From Emergomyces orientalis (lineage: Eukaryota; Ascomycota; Eurotiomycetes; Onygenales; Ajellomycetaceae), in contig MOWL01000046.1 of assembly GCA_002110485.1 (NCBI GenBank), positions 1,054,001-1,118,000 of the forward strand: a stretch of 64,000 bases of DNA, read 5' to 3'. The notes under the pieces are model-generated. The model saw nothing but the letters and a program-made list of their open reading frames with translations. It was not told the origin of the DNA and did not search any database. Position numbers and translations under genes: made by a program. Positions within the stretch are counted from its first letter, which is position 1; every line of letters starts with the position of its first letter. Below are positions 12,909-24,669 of this stretch, piece after piece.

Positions 12909-14216
12909 GAGGAGGATGAGGATGATTACTGCCATCAACACACAAACTATGTTCGATTAACGTAAAACGTGACATCATTGTGTTTGGATTTTTATCAATA
13001 TCGATGGGACGGTAAGACGGATTGCGGGTGCTTTAATTGATTGGTTGGCTTTGAGGTTTGCCTCTACACTCCGACGCTTTTTGACTGTCCTTGGTGGCTG
13101 CAATAGGTTGACAGGACTGCTGTGAGCATCACACGGCTTGCTGAGGTCTAAATTTTTTATGTGGTTCATTTTTCTGAGGTGATTTCGGCTCTAGGTGATT
13201 ATGTCTCGGATTGTGGGGTGCAGCTGGATACTTCACCGCAAGAGGATTCTAAGCCAGATGAAGATATGATAATAAAAATGGAAATTTGAAGATGCAGCTG
13301 AATTGCTGGGATGAAGGTTGGAGCCTGAGTCAATAAAAGTATCAAAGTCACTGATAAAAATACACTAATCGTCCCTGTTGAAGTCACGCCTTGGTGTCTC
13401 TGTGGTCTGGAACAACCCCAGGTTGCCAAACTGTATCAATACCATTATAAGCTCAAAACGGCCCGGGCAACATATACTAGTACTAGTCTACAGCTAGTAT
13501 AGGTCTTGACGAGGCGTTAAGCTCGTACATGTAATTAGCCACAGTGAGAGACTGCCAGTGATAGATAATGGAGTTGTACTCTGCATATTCTAATGGAGAG
13601 GTCAGGAGAAAGGAATTAATCAACCAGTCAATCAATCAATCACAGTTCGCTTCATACTTCGGAAATCATTCGGAAATCAACGGCCAAGATATGGCGGTGA
13701 CAAGAACCATGCCAAAGTGCTCAAGCAACAGTCACAAAACATTTGACGGCCTATTATATAACATAAGAAAATCTCTGAAATAGAAAGAAACTGAGGCAAA
13801 TTTCATGATAAATAGAAGAAATAGAGTATTCAGTGGAGTATTTTGAGTGATTTAATGGTGGCTGCTTCGGCGCGCTGATGATCGGGGTTCTGACAGGAGG
13901 CGGCTAAACAACAAATAACCATCGCTGTTTCTTTTCACGTTTGTCCAAGCTAGCCGACGATCCTTTGCCGATTCGCTGCCGAATGCCGGCGGTAAAACTA
14001 GCCCCTGAACTCTAACCAAACAGAACAATCCACATCCACCAGTGTAACGTCCTGGCGTAATGGAGTAGGGAGGGCAGCCCTGATTTCCTCTCCATGATAG
14101 ATAGTTTTTCCATGATACCCCACCGTAGCTACCTATCTCCCTAACAACACCCCTCCATTCCTCACCAGCCAGCCAGCCAACCGCTTCACATCGCCTTAAC
14201 TACTTATACCGCCAAA
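12909..14216. other. Intergenic region
   Basis: No gene is seen between the DUF gene and the transporter. There is a short inverted repeat TATACTAG/CTAGTATA with a 13 bp spacer near 13474-13502. The last 200 bp before 14217 are C/CT-rich, as expected for a fungal 5' leader. The 71-codon frame at 13568 looks random. Confidence 0.45.
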
Positions 14217-15584
14217 ATGCCCCTCCCGTTCGGCCTCCGCATCCCCAAACTCCCCCACACCCGCTACAACCTCCAAACCCTCCGCAACCACCCACTATCC
14301 GAACTGTCCGGCGCCCTCGGCGACCTAGGCACCTTTCTCCCCCTCCTCATCGCCCTAACTATAAACAACACAATCTCCCTCCCAGCCACCCTCCTCTTCT
14401 CCGGCCTGTACAACATCCTCACCGGCCTGATCTTTGGCATCCCCTTACCCGTTCAGCCGATGAAAGCCATTGCTGCCGTCGCCATCTCTAAGCATTTCAC
14501 CCCTGGCCAGATCGCCGCAGCGGGCATTTTTGTCGGCGCTTGTATACTCCTATTCAGCGTTACGGGGTTGCTGAAATGGTTTGCGCGGGTGGTGCCTACG
14601 CCTGTCGTTAAGGGAATACAGGTGGGTGCCGGGTTGTCGTTGATTATTTCTGCGGGGACGAGTTTAAGGGGACAGCTGGGGTGGACGCGACCGAGCTGGG
14701 GGGATAATTATACATGGATGCTTGTGGCGTTTGTGGGGTTGTCATTGACGAGTATATACCGGCGGGTGCCTTATGGGCTTGTGGTGTTTGTGGCGGGGCT
14801 TGTTTTTGCGTTTGTCCTGTTGGGAACTGCTTCACATGAGGGATTGCCGTCGTTTGGACTTTGGAGGCCTGGTGTCTTTACGCCTGTTGGAGATGAGTGG
14901 AGGGTTGGCATTATTGATGCGGGCATTGGGCAGATTCCACTGACGACGCTGAATTCTATTGTTGCGGTTGTGTATCTTGCTGGTGATCTGTTGCCGGAGG
15001 TTGAGACGCCGTCGACTACAGCCATCGGGCTTAGCGTGGCCGGTATGAATCTGCTGGGCTGCTGGTTTGGCGCCATGCCCGTATGCCATGGCTCTGGCGG
15101 GCTGGCAGCGCAGTATCGATTTGGCGCTCGGAGTGGGGCAAGTATCATTCTCCTAGGCACCTTCAAGCTAATTGTTGGTCTCTTTTTCGGAAATACGCTT
15201 GTTAGCCTACTGCAACGGTTTCCCACTTCGTTCCTGGGCGTTATGGTGATTGCGGCTGGGCTTGAGCTGGCGAGTGTTGGCGAGAGCCTGAATACATCCC
15301 GCGCCTGGGATTTGAAAAAACCTACAGGTTCAGGACATGCGTCCGGCTTACGTTTACCTGGGAGCGGGCTGAGCGAAGCGGAGAAGAAGCAGAGGTGGAC
15401 GGTCATGATTGTCACGGTGGGGATGTTAGTTGCGTTTAAAAACGATGGGATTGGGTTCCTGGCTGGGATGGTTTGTCATTGGACCTACAAGATTCCGGCA
15501 TTTGTCGAGGAGATCCAGAAGAGATATGGAGAGGGGAGAATTCGGCTGCCCGGTGCTGGTCGTGGCCGTGGAAGTTCTTCTTGA
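14217..15584 (+). CDS. MOT1-family molybdate (sulfate-like) transporter
   Basis: Single exon, 455 aa, ATG in the context CCAAAATGC. The protein is strongly hydrophobic, with about ten predicted membrane helices from residue 30 to 430. It has the paired signature segments of the MFS_MOT1 family: SGALGDLGTFLPLLIAL (about 31-47) followed by FGIPLPVQPMKAIAAVAIS (about 78-96), and a second copy around CHGSGGLAAQYRFGARSG (about 289-306). MOT1 proteins are high-affinity molybdate importers related to SulP sulfate carriers but lack the STAS domain. None is visible here, and length fits MOT1. Molybdate would serve nitrate reductase and other Mo-cofactor enzymes. The gene is richer in GC than its flanks, notably in the first 300 bp. 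Transport of sulfate rather than molybdate cannot be excluded from sequence. Confidence 0.85.
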   Translation: MPLPFGLRIPKLPHTRYNLQTLRNHPLSELSGALGDLGTFLPLLIALTINNTISLPATLLFSGLYNILTGLIFGIPLPVQPMKAIAAVAISKHFTPGQIAAAGIFVGACILLFSVTGLLKWFARVVPTPVVKGIQVGAGLSLIISAGTSLRGQLGWTRPSWGDNYTWMLVAFVGLSLTSIYRRVPYGLVVFVAGLVFAFVLLGTASHEGLPSFGLWRPGVFTPVGDEWRVGIIDAGIGQIPLTTLNSIVAVVYLAGDLLPEVETPSTTAIGLSVAGMNLLGCWFGAMPVCHGSGGLAAQYRFGARSGASIILLGTFKLIVGLFFGNTLVSLLQRFPTSFLGVMVIAAGLELASVGESLNTSRAWDLKKPTGSGHASGLRLPGSGLSEAEKKQRWTVMIVTVGMLVAFKNDGIGFLAGMVCHWTYKIPAFVEEIQKRYGEGRIRLPGAGRGRGSSS

Positions 15585-16262
15585 TATGGTATGATTTTGG
15601 GGTTTGAGGGAGTAATGGCCCTCGAATATGATTGATGATGTGACCGTGCGTGATATCTCGCGGATTTCGAAGGTAATTAATTATTTCTCAAATTTTATCT
15701 TTATTTCCATGATGGAAGGGATGTGATATGCCATTTTTTTATGGATTATAAAGGTAATTATTGCCCGGGTTTACGTATTTTTTTAATTTTTTAATTTTTT
15801 TTTTGAATAGAACCCTATCCTATTCTTCAGGGGCTGTTTTTCGGCTTACTATTTCGGTATATTTATGGAATTTTAGCGGGCTCTAGCTTTCGGGATACCC
15901 TTGAACGTTTATTGAGATTTATTAACTAGCTAGGGATAAGAAGCTAGGATCATAGGGTTTCAAGACAGTAAATTCAATTCAATATATCAAACTATTCTAC
16001 TATTTTACAATATATCTACCCCTTTTTTGCTTTCTCCGTTTGATATTCCGCGGAGATAAATTAGTGATCGATCAGATTAGATAAGATCCTAGCCCTAACT
16101 GTTTTCCCCGCATTTTCTTTTTCAAAGCTGCAACGTCAACGTCAACATCAACATCAACATCAACCAAACAATCTAGAACTATATCGACAGCTGCCAGATG
16201 AACTTGCACTTCCCTTAGCATATAACCAGAGCATACCACAACAGGGGCCCGCGCCATCCAAA
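15585..16262. other. Intergenic region, AT-rich then CAACAT repeat
   Basis: AT-rich 3' flank of the transporter (T-rich around 15779-15804), then a short run of CAACGT/CAACAT units at about 16132-16165 just upstream of the dioxygenase start. No gene is seen. Confidence 0.5.
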
Positions 16263-17351
16263 ATGCCTGCCGCAATCCCCCCCCCTCCCCCCTCCTCCAT
16301 CCCCGGCCTAACCACCGCCCAGCTCGCCTCTTTCCGCGAAAACGGCTACCTTGTAATCCCGGACTTCCTCAGAGCTGACGAGGTCTCATCCCTCCTCCAA
16401 ACGACCCACACCCTTCTGGAAAACTTCCCGCTAGACTCCCACCCGCTAACCTGCTTCACAACCGGCGACGAAGACGACGACGACACAAACTATAGCACCA
16501 ACAACGCCAAAAAGAAGCACATCGGCGACCAATACTTCCTCACCTCTGGGAACAAAATCCACTTCTTCTTCGAACCAGACGCGTTCATTCCCAACTCAAA
16601 CCCGCCGGAGCTGAGGAAGTCGAAATCCCTTTCCATCAATAAAATCGGGCATGCGCTGCATGTACACTCCCCGCCCTTTGCGCAAGCCACTATCCCAGCA
16701 CCCACATCCACATCTACATCCACATTCACATCCCCTGGAACTCATATAAGTACTGGAGCCCGCAACGCTGCCATCGCCCGCGACCTAGGTTTCTGCGACC
16801 CGCGCGTCCTGCAGTCCATGGTCATCTGCAAGCAACCAGGCATCGGCGCCGCTGTGCACCCGCACAAAGATAGCGAGTTTTTGTATACGGATCCACCGAG
16901 TGCGGTGGGGTGGTGGGTTGCGTTGCAGGACGCTGGGGTGGGGAATGGGGCGTTGGGGGTTTGGAGGGGGAGTCATAGGAAAGGGTATATTCGGCGGAGG
17001 CTTGTGAGGTGTATTGGTGGTGATGGGGATGGAGGCACAGAATTTGTGGGGTGGGATGGTCCTGGGTTAGCTGGTGAGTTGGTTGATGACCGTCAGGATG
17101 GGGGTGGGGAAGGGGAGGTGTATACGCCGCGCGACGAGGATTTTGAGTTGTTGGAGGTTAAGGCCGGGTCGTTGGTGCTTATTCATGGGAATGTGCTGCA
17201 TCAGAGTGAGAGGAATACTAGTGATAGGAGTCGGTTTGCGTACACGTTTCATGTTATTGAGGGGGCGGAAGGGTGGAGGTATGATGAGCGAAATTGGTTG
17301 CAGCCTGAGCCGGGGGAAGGGTTTACAAGGTTGTTTGGCAAGGCGTATTAA
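16263..17351 (+). CDS. Phytanoyl-CoA dioxygenase (PhyH) family protein
   Basis: Single exon, 362 aa. The family is Fe(II)/2-oxoglutarate oxygenases, and the N-terminal FRENGYLVIPDFLRADEV (about residues 28-45) is the usual PhyH opening. The metal triad is visible: His201 and Asp203 in HPHKDSEF, and distal His313 in LHQSERN. Arg324 (DRSRFAYTFH) sits where the 2-oxoglutarate carboxylate is bound. WWVALQDAGVGNGALGVWRGSHRKG between them matches the double-stranded beta-helix core. Overall it resembles PHYHD1-type proteins, whose substrate is not settled. I see no C-terminal peroxisomal SKL-type signal (the end is LFGKAY). A Thr/Ser-rich stretch (about 145-160) and a Gly/Asp-rich loop (about 250-285) look like insertions. 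It converges on UTP15, with the two stops 440 bp apart. Confidence 0.87.
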   Translation: MPAAIPPPPPSSIPGLTTAQLASFRENGYLVIPDFLRADEVSSLLQTTHTLLENFPLDSHPLTCFTTGDEDDDDTNYSTNNAKKKHIGDQYFLTSGNKIHFFFEPDAFIPNSNPPELRKSKSLSINKIGHALHVHSPPFAQATIPAPTSTSTSTFTSPGTHISTGARNAAIARDLGFCDPRVLQSMVICKQPGIGAAVHPHKDSEFLYTDPPSAVGWWVALQDAGVGNGALGVWRGSHRKGYIRRRLVRCIGGDGDGGTEFVGWDGPGLAGELVDDRQDGGGEGEVYTPRDEDFELLEVKAGSLVLIHGNVLHQSERNTSDRSRFAYTFHVIEGAEGWRYDERNWLQPEPGEGFTRLFGKAY

Positions 17352-17791
17352 AACGGGGAAATGAGAAAGGGTGATTGCAATTAGCGTAGGAGAGGGCAGC
17401 GGTGACTTATGCGTGCTGCTGTACATGGTTTGTTATTTCTCACTATTTTCGTTTTGGAGATCTTTCTGTTACGAGCACCCTTTTCTAGGGCCATGATATG
17501 ACGTTATGAAGGGTAATATCAATGTTATGTGAGTCGTGGGGAGTTTGGCTTCTCTTGGCCAAGAATGCTATCCAGAATCTATACGTTATTAACACGGTTG
17601 CTTTTCTCCTTCTCATCCGCCGATTATCGCTAAAACGAAACAAAAATAGGAATGCAACACAGCGATACTGGGAGGGAAAAAGCAAAAAAGTGACCCAAAA
17701 ACTCCCAAACACCTCCCCTACCTCTGGAAATCCAGTAAGGATGTCCTTAGGAGGCCACAGTAGGCAAATAGCACAACCCAAATATCAACAT
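17352..17791. other. Convergent 3' intergenic region
   Basis: This is the shared 3' flank of the PhyH gene (+) and UTP15 (-). No gene is seen; the frames on both strands here lack domain features. Confidence 0.5.
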
Positions 17792-19477
17792 CTACGATAC
17801 ACTCAACATTCCCAACATCCCCCTCGTCATCCACGCCTGTTGTGCACGATCCACCTCCTCCCGCACCCTCACATGCAACCTCTCGACAATCCCATCAATA
17901 ACCGCCGACTGTCCCAGGTTCCCCGAATAGATATCCAATATATTCATCGCAACCTCAACACACATATCAACAACCCTTGGGTCCGTGATGGATTTATACA
18001 CCCACTGTAACACAGGCTGTAGCGTGACTTCGTCGCGCCCACTTAGCGCCGCACGAAGGGCGGAGCGGTGTCGTAGAGCTGTGAGGAGAGTTAAGGTGTT
18101 TATTTTGTTGTTCGTCGTAGAGTTGTTGTTGGTATTGGAAGGCGATAGGACGGCGTCGAGGGCAGCGGCGTAGCGAGCCTTGCGCAGGTCGAGTTCCCAG
18201 GGTTGTTCCCTTTTCCGTTTCCGTCCCGAGGCCGAGGGATCCTGCGCGTCGATGACGATATCAACACCTTCCCCGACAAAATCCATACCGCGCAATCGCT
18301 TCTCCCAACCCTTGCCCCGCTTTTGCTTCTGCTGCTTCGCCACGCGCTTGTCATGTTCATCTAATTTCCCATCAAGAAGCGCCTGCATCTCCCTTTGCCG
18401 CTCGCGCTCGCGCACTTTCTGCTCGCCCGATAACCGCGTGCGGATGGATAGCAGACCAGACTGCATGCCAACGGCAATATGCTTATCCTCCCTATCCGTT
18501 CCCGTAGTAATAACGCCCAACGACAAAATAGGCGAGGGGTATTTACTCCCGCCCACAACATTCCACCCCGTCGTCTCGAACACCTTTACATGTCCATCCA
18601 GAGCGCCACTGACAACCCTCCTCCCGCCAGACGCCAGTGACAGAGCCGTAACCGTCTTCTGATGGCTCTTGATAACATGCAACGGCTTCCCTGCAACAAC
18701 ATCCAACACTGCAATCTTATTCTCTGCCGCAGCAAGCATCGTCGTCCCAGCCATCAACGGTAACACACTCTCCACTGGCCCCCTCATCTTAAACGTCATA
18801 ACACTCCTCCCTCCCGCCCCCGCCGCCGTCCGCGAATCCCACACCTTCACCAACCCATCATACCCGCCTGAATAGAGCAAATCCCCACCCCTCCCTCCAC
18901 CAGCCGCGGGCATAAATCCCGCACACCGCACGTAATCCGCATGACCCACGAACGTCTGCACGCTCCGCTCACTGGGCAGATCCCATAGACGCACCGTGCG
19001 GTCGTCGCTCGCGCTGAGCAGCGCCGTCGGGTCTGCAGGGGAAAATTTGACAGCCCAGACGGGCTGTTTGTGCTCGCGCCATGTCTTGAGGATGGCGCGG
19101 GAGTGGATGTCGAAGACTTGGATTGTGCCGCTGTCGTCAGAGGCGGCGAGGATGCGGCCGTCCGCGCGCACGGAGGCGCAGCGGGCGATGTCGTCGAAGC
19201 GGGTTAGGGTTTTTAGGAGCTTGCGGGTGCGGATTGAGTAGAGTTGGACGCGGGCGCCGGTTGTGACAGTGAAGAGGTCGGGTGGTGTTGTTGTGCTAGC
19301 TGAGGAGGTGGAGGTGGAGAGGGAGGGTTGGGATATGTGGTTTATGGGGCTGTTGGAAGGGGAGGGGAGGAGAAGGGGGTTCTTGAAGGAGCGCCAGTAT
19401 TGTTGTTCGGGGGTGAGGCGGGTGGAAGGGATTGAGGGGAGTTTTGTTTGCGGGAGGGGGAGGACGGGGGCAGCCAT
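17792..19477 (-). CDS. UTP15: UTP15, small-subunit processome WD40 protein
   Basis: The ATG at 19477 starts MAAPVLPLPQTKLPSIPSTR, giving 561 aa without introns. The frame continues upstream for 80 codons, but those residues look like leader, and UTP15 proteins normally begin as here. The N-terminal half carries WD40 repeats, for example ILAASDDSGTIQVFDI, ALLSASDDRTVRLWDLP and LLYSGGYDGLVKVWDS. The C-terminal part, ending with the VDMCVEVAMNILDIYSGNLG and ERLHVRVREEV helices, is the UTP15 C-terminal domain. UTP15 belongs to the t-UTP/UtpA subcomplex, which binds nascent pre-rRNA in the nucleolus and is needed for 18S processing and Pol I transcription. A basic stretch KQQKQKRGKGWEKRLRG (about 386-402) fits a nucleolar protein. 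Well supported by domain order and length. Confidence 0.92.
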   Translation of the reverse strand: MAAPVLPLPQTKLPSIPSTRLTPEQQYWRSFKNPLLLPSPSNSPINHISQPSLSTSTSSASTTTPPDLFTVTTGARVQLYSIRTRKLLKTLTRFDDIARCASVRADGRILAASDDSGTIQVFDIHSRAILKTWREHKQPVWAVKFSPADPTALLSASDDRTVRLWDLPSERSVQTFVGHADYVRCAGFMPAAGGGRGGDLLYSGGYDGLVKVWDSRTAAGAGGRSVMTFKMRGPVESVLPLMAGTTMLAAAENKIAVLDVVAGKPLHVIKSHQKTVTALSLASGGRRVVSGALDGHVKVFETTGWNVVGGSKYPSPILSLGVITTGTDREDKHIAVGMQSGLLSIRTRLSGEQKVRERERQREMQALLDGKLDEHDKRVAKQQKQKRGKGWEKRLRGMDFVGEGVDIVIDAQDPSASGRKRKREQPWELDLRKARYAAALDAVLSPSNTNNNSTTNNKINTLTLLTALRHRSALRAALSGRDEVTLQPVLQWVYKSITDPRVVDMCVEVAMNILDIYSGNLGQSAVIDGIVERLHVRVREEVDRAQQAWMTRGMLGMLSVS

Positions 19478-20627
19478 TTTGGAGGTGTGGTAAAGGAACT
19501 GGTGGAATCTGAAGTGGGATTCGTAGAATTGAAAGGTTTTTATGAGGCGGATATACGGTACATGGCGCCTCCGATGTTCCCGTCCCGTAGCTTGTGAGTA
19601 TATATGTATAAAAACAGATGTGTCTGCTCTGTGTTTGCTCTCTTGAAGCTCGCGGGAAGAAAAATAAAATAAAATTTGTCGGGGCGGGCTAATGTTGTTC
19701 CGGCGCCCTCCGCGCATTGACTTTCTTTGGCTGTTCAGGGGTAAAAGTTACATGTACAGATGGAATATTGTTGATTTTACGATAATCATGATACGGGAAA
19801 CTTGTTGGGATGACACATATAAGTCAATAAAACAGTGATATATCCATTAAAACTGTCTCAAGTTCAAAGACGGGATGAGGTAACAAAGTCAACTACCCAA
19901 ACCAAAAAAAAAAAAAAAACATCATTCTTTTCCCATATAAAGATTGAAAAAACAATACTACACAAATAGATAATAAATATGGAAGAAAGGCACAAGGGAA
20001 AAATTAAAATAAAAAGTAAAAAGTGGACATAATAAAGTGAAGCGAGGAAGAAGTGGTGTATTAAATATTAGGCATTTATAAATTGTTCCCGTCCGTCCCC
20101 TTTTTTCAGACAAAGATAATCATTTAGACGTTGTCTCGTCAAGCCATCCATTCCAATCACTTCCCAGCCCAAGGACGCCAAGTCTAGCAGGAGGACAAAA
20201 AGGGGGGGGATGATATATGTAACCGAGAAAACCAGGATGAAGGAGAAAAAGAAATAGAAGAAATAAAAGAAAAGGACAAAAGAGTACCAAAAAAACAAAA
20301 AGTAGAAGAAATGCCAGCCGAAAATGTTTTATCATATCCCTCTTCAACAAATTAAAAAAGGGAGAAAATGGGAGAAAAAATTGCCCATATCTCATCATCT
20401 GTTCCCCGTCCGCGTCATCTATTCATTCCACTCATATATATTAAGCTAAAAAAAAGAAAAGAAAAGAAAACCAATTCCACGGAATTTACATCAAAATAAC
20501 CTACCTCCTTTCTTCACTCAACAGTAAACGCCGAGAGAAAAAGGATTACGAAACCAAACCAAGACCAAACCAAAACAACCCATAGCCAAATCAAATCAAA
20601 CCAAAAGTTGAAATGAACACCACCATA
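19478..20627. other. Intergenic region between two minus-strand genes
   Basis: UTP15 5' leader on the left and C2-protein 3' flank on the right. It is A-rich (A16 at about 19904-19919, many AAGAAA runs at 20220-20360). No gene is seen. Confidence 0.5.
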
Positions 20628-23600
20628 TCACCCCCCACCCCCGCTCCCACTCCCCACATACGACAACCTCCCCCTCCCCACCCTTCTCCCCACGTTACCA
20701 CCACCAATATCAATCCTCCGCATCTCCTCACTCAACGCGTCAAGCTCTCCGCCGCCGCCGTTGCTGTGCACAGGGACTTTCGCGGGGATCGGAGGCCCGG
20801 TGGATGCATTTGGGGAATGTTGGTGATAGTTGGAATGGCGGGTCAATTGCTGGTTTGATGGGGAGTGTGAGTGGTGGGGGCTGTGGTTGTGGTTGTGGCT
20901 GTTATAGGGAGGGGTATGGGTGTTAGTGGTAGGGCTATTCCCGTTATACCCGTACGGGTCGCGTTCGCGGAGGGGGAGGGCGTTGTTCGGTCGTGGGGAG
21001 GGAGTGTGGGCGTGGCTGTGGTTGTGGCTATGGGTATACACGTGGTCTTTGCTGCTAGGTCTGCCGCTGCTGCTGATGGTGGTGGGTGTGGTGGTGGGTT
21101 GGATGTATGAATGTGGGCGGGTGGTTTGGTGTTGTTTATGGAGGCGGGCGCGGGCTTGTGGGGTGGGGGTGATGGCTTGCTGGGGGAGCGGTGCAGGGGC
21201 TTGGGAGTACGATTGACCCGCAACCGGAGCCATGGAGTGCGGGCGTGCCTTTGTAACCAGCGCGGAAGAGGAGGATGATAATGTGGTTGATTCACGCGGC
21301 GAGAACCGCGCTGAGTTTTGTGGCGCATGTTTGAATCGGACGACTATTTCTGGCTTTCGCGATTTGCGTTCTGGCTCAGGGGCCCAGGTGTCTGCTGGTA
21401 GATGGTCTGAGGGGTCAATTACTCGACCATCATTACCGATTATGGGACCTAGATCTCGAGCCTTCTCCACTTCCCGCTGTCGGGCGGCTTCCATGGCTCC
21501 TTCGGGTGTTTCGTAGGGAGCAGCGGGCTGTTGAACAGCAGAGGCAACTGAGGCGTTCGGATTGAGAGCATCGTAGGCGTCTGGTGAGAAGGGTATTCCA
21601 CTCAGACTACCGGTTTCCTTTGGAGAAGGTGGACGTGGGCTGACAGATTTCCGTGCGGGGATCTGTCGGAGATCAGGACTTGTTCGGGGAGGCCTCTCAA
21701 CCATAGAACTTGGAGACGCCCGCACGAGCTGAGATGGAGGTGTAGATTGTGGTGGTGGTGGTTGTATATGGCTTTGCTGACGCTCGAGATGGTCATTATA
21801 CATGCTCCGATCTGGTTCATCAATAACAGGCGCTTCGTAGCCGGGTATTAAAGCTGAGGGGACAATGGCCATAATCTCCCCATTCGAGGTATTAGGTCGG
21901 TCTTGGGAATGTCCCCTATCTTGTCCGTAGGTATTATTATATGAAGGCGTGGGGGATGTTGAATACATTTGCTCTTTTTCTGCAGATGAGAAACTCTGGT
22001 TCCGATAGTTTGGAGAGTAAGCGATATATGTCTGTTGGTCGTTTATTGGCATTGGTGATGTCCTGCCAGGGCCAACATTGAGAGGCTCTGGCATTGATAT
22101 GGGTCCCATGTCGTTCTGAGAGTAGTCCGCAGGCGGCGGTGGTGGTTGTTGTTGTTGTTGTTGGAAGACTTGGCGATGTACTGGCGGTGGAGGTGGTGGC
22201 CCGTCCTCCTCCTCATCTTGAACATGAGATTGCATGTATTCATGACGGGAATAAAGGTCTGCTTGGTTCACCGCATGGCGCACAGGGCTATCACGAAAGG
22301 CATCGTTGTTCGCTTGAGAGGAACTGTACTGGTGGTAGTGGCTACGGCGATCACCAGCACCAGACATGACCAGTGGCTGAGGGGGAGGCTCCAGGGCTTG
22401 CGCATGTGTCTCTGCAGCACCATAAGGAGAACCTCTAGAAGGAGGTGGATATGAAGATGAGCCACCACTGTAATGTTCTGGTGCTGGCATGATGTAGTTA
22501 TTTTGCCGTGGGGGGGTTTGGTAAGCCACTCGGGGTTGTGGGATTGGATCGGGAGGATACCCATATCCATTTTGGTCGGCAGCACGCTGCTGACCATGAT
22601 CGAGTGGTTGGTGGTGGCTATTGTGGCTATACTCTGGCTCTTGAGAATAGACCATATCTCGAGGTGGAGGAAAGGGAGGTTGAGGTCGACGGTCGTACTG
22701 ATCAGCCGGCAGTTCTTGAACTTCTCGCGGGGGTGTATGTTGATAGGATTGGTGTATGGAAGTAGAGTGTTTCGAAACAATGTTAGGGGGTGGAGGGCCC
22801 CATGAACGATTGAAATCGTCAGGAGTTTCGTATGCCCGTGGAGTTTGTGTCTGAGGACCCGGTTGGGCCTGGGGAGGTTCGGGTATTGGTACTGGTTGTC
22901 GAGTCGGGGTGGGATGATTCTCCCGAGATGCAGGAGGGGTAGCGACGTGATCAGATGAAAGTGGGCGAGCGGGAGAGGAGCCAGTAGGGTCAGCGGGGAG
23001 AGGTCTTCTCTTAGACGGCTTTGCCTGACGAGGGCCAGAGAGTCCTGAGTGTACCGTTTCTGTCTTTGTCTCGACCTTTTCCGCTTCCTTTCTCCGCTCG
23101 ATAACCGCCTCATCCTTGGGGCGAGTGTCGTAGTAGGTCAATTCAATCCTGATATCCCCTGCATATTTCCCCTTGTACTGCAATGCGTGCCAAAGGTCAT
23201 TTTGTCCACCACCTGGGATTACAACATTTTTAATATCAATCCAGGTTTCACCGATGAGGTCTGTTTTCTTATCGTCATTGAAGACAGACACTTTCAACTG
23301 GGTGTAATCGGGTGAGTCGTGTACCGTAAACCGCAATTCTTGATCCCTAAATGAGGTAGAAAATGGAAACCGAATTGTTAGAAGTCGGATAATTATAATC
23401 AAGAAGTGGAGCTCGTAAAGTGAATATCCGCTCACTCACCATTTTGGAGTCTGGCCGCCTCGCATATCTGTTTCTGTCTTCTTCGCTTCCTTCCCCAGCC
23501 TCGCGGCACAATAAGGATTCTGCTTGCCCATTGTTTTCCTGTTGGGCAGGTTTTTGGCACGGTCAATGATGGCCACTAGCGTCCCTATCCGCGGTCCATC

Positions 23601-23672
23601 CACAGACATATCTGCAAATATGCCAGCGGTATGCTGCGGCATCTGCGCTGACTTTGATAATCTGGAGACCAT
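20628..23672 (-). CDS. C2-domain, proline-rich protein resembling Inn1/Fic1
   Basis: Two exons, 23672-23440 and 23346-20628, give 983 aa. The 93 bp intron (GTGAGT...TTTAG, phase 2) joins TPKW to DQELRF within the C2 domain, which supports the model. The C2 domain covers about residues 28-150 (GTLVAIIDRAKNLPNRK, NPYCAARLG, WHALQYKGKYAGDIRIELTYY). The remaining 830 residues are disordered and very rich in Pro, Gln, His and Ser, with many PxxP and poly-Pro runs. An N-terminal C2 plus a PxxP tail is the architecture of the cytokinesis proteins Inn1 (budding yeast) and Fic1 (fission yeast), which bind SH3 partners such as Cyk3 and Hof1/Cdc15 at the division site. A septation role here is inferred. 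The disordered tail is much longer than in the yeasts. The start could be a later Met (MPQHTAG or MSVDGP). Confidence 0.8.
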
Positions 23673-24398
23673 GATGATGTGCGGGGAAATATCAAATAAT
23701 AATCTGTTTGTTGTTGACTTTTCCCACTTTCCAAAAGAACGCAAAAATGAGAGAGGCTAAAGAACGAAATAAATATAGCCCCTCAAACTTTTCAAGTTCA
23801 AAATGTCGGTAAACGAGTGTGAGGTGAGGTGAAAAGAGGGGAATAAGCAATATAAATTAAATCTGCGCCGTTGTTGTCGTCGCATGCGTGTTTCGACCAA
23901 AGGCAGAAAGGGCAGTTTTTTCTAATTGAACAAGTACACAGCCAGGGACGAATGACGACGAGGAACGCGAATCAGTTCCAGGAGGGGCCAATTGATTAGA
24001 TCCAGGATTTAGCTTAGCCAGTTAAAGAAGCGAGAGATAACTGGTTGGTTAAGGCTGGTTTAAAAGAGGCCGAGCAACTAAAAGGCCGCGGTTAAAAATG
24101 AGCGAGGGAACAACAACCACAACAACAGAGAGAGAATTGCTGTCCATGAATTGGAGATAGAGATATATGAATGTTGCTGGCTAAGGTTATGAATGGGTAA
24201 GGATGTTTTGATGTAGGCGTGGTTGGAGCCAGAAGAGGCTGGGAGGATTATTTTGGTAAAATGGCTATTTTTTTGCTGGGGGGCCCAGAACCAGACCAGG
24301 GTGGAGCAGCAGAGGTGCTACGGCCAGAGACAGCTGCGGATTGGCTGGGAAACGGGGGGTAAAGAAATCAATCCATGTATTGTGGGCGAGCAATTCCC
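23673..24398. other. Promoter region of the C2 gene
   Basis: Upstream flank of the C2 gene up to the retroelement LTR. On the minus strand it has pyrimidine-rich blocks and CCAAT-like sequences, for example the complement of GATTGG at 24338-24343. No gene is seen. Confidence 0.4.
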
Positions 24399-24569
24399 TG
24401 TTGCCACTACACTCTAACCATAACCATGCTCGATTAGTATTTGGGTTCTTCCTTGATTCCCGGTGTCTCATAGAGTGCATCAAGCCTATCATATTGAACT
24501 ACCTAACTAGCTAAAATATATATGTGTGTGTGGGGCATGTGACCCGGGTAGCCCTAGTATCACCTAACA
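24399..24569 (-). repeat. 3' LTR of the copia element
   Basis: On the minus strand this 171 bp segment starts TGTTAGGTGATAC and ends GTGGCAACA, so it has the TG...CA ends (TGTT/AACA) of an LTR. Seven Gs lie directly before it (24570-24576) as a polypurine tract, about 100 bp after the pol stop. An internal TATATATATT near the LTR start could serve as promoter. No matching 5' LTR is present in the window. The 5 bp outside the LTR are TTCCC on the plus strand; the partner duplication is lost. Confidence 0.65.
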
Positions 24570-24669
24570 CCCCCCCATGCTAGGGCGCCCCAGGAGCACG
24601 CACACAGGCCACGCCATAGGCATCAAAAATCAAAATAGCAGCTAAGTACAAAACTTTTAGTTAAATCCA

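Noticed and set aside
17792..19717. A UTP15 start at 19717, 80 codons upstream
   Set aside because: The extra residues look like translated leader and are not expected in UTP15; the Met at 19477 opens the usual N-terminus.
20613..22454. Several plus-strand ORFs of 60-110 codons
   Set aside because: They are antisense shadows of the Pro/Gln/His-rich tail of the C2-domain gene.
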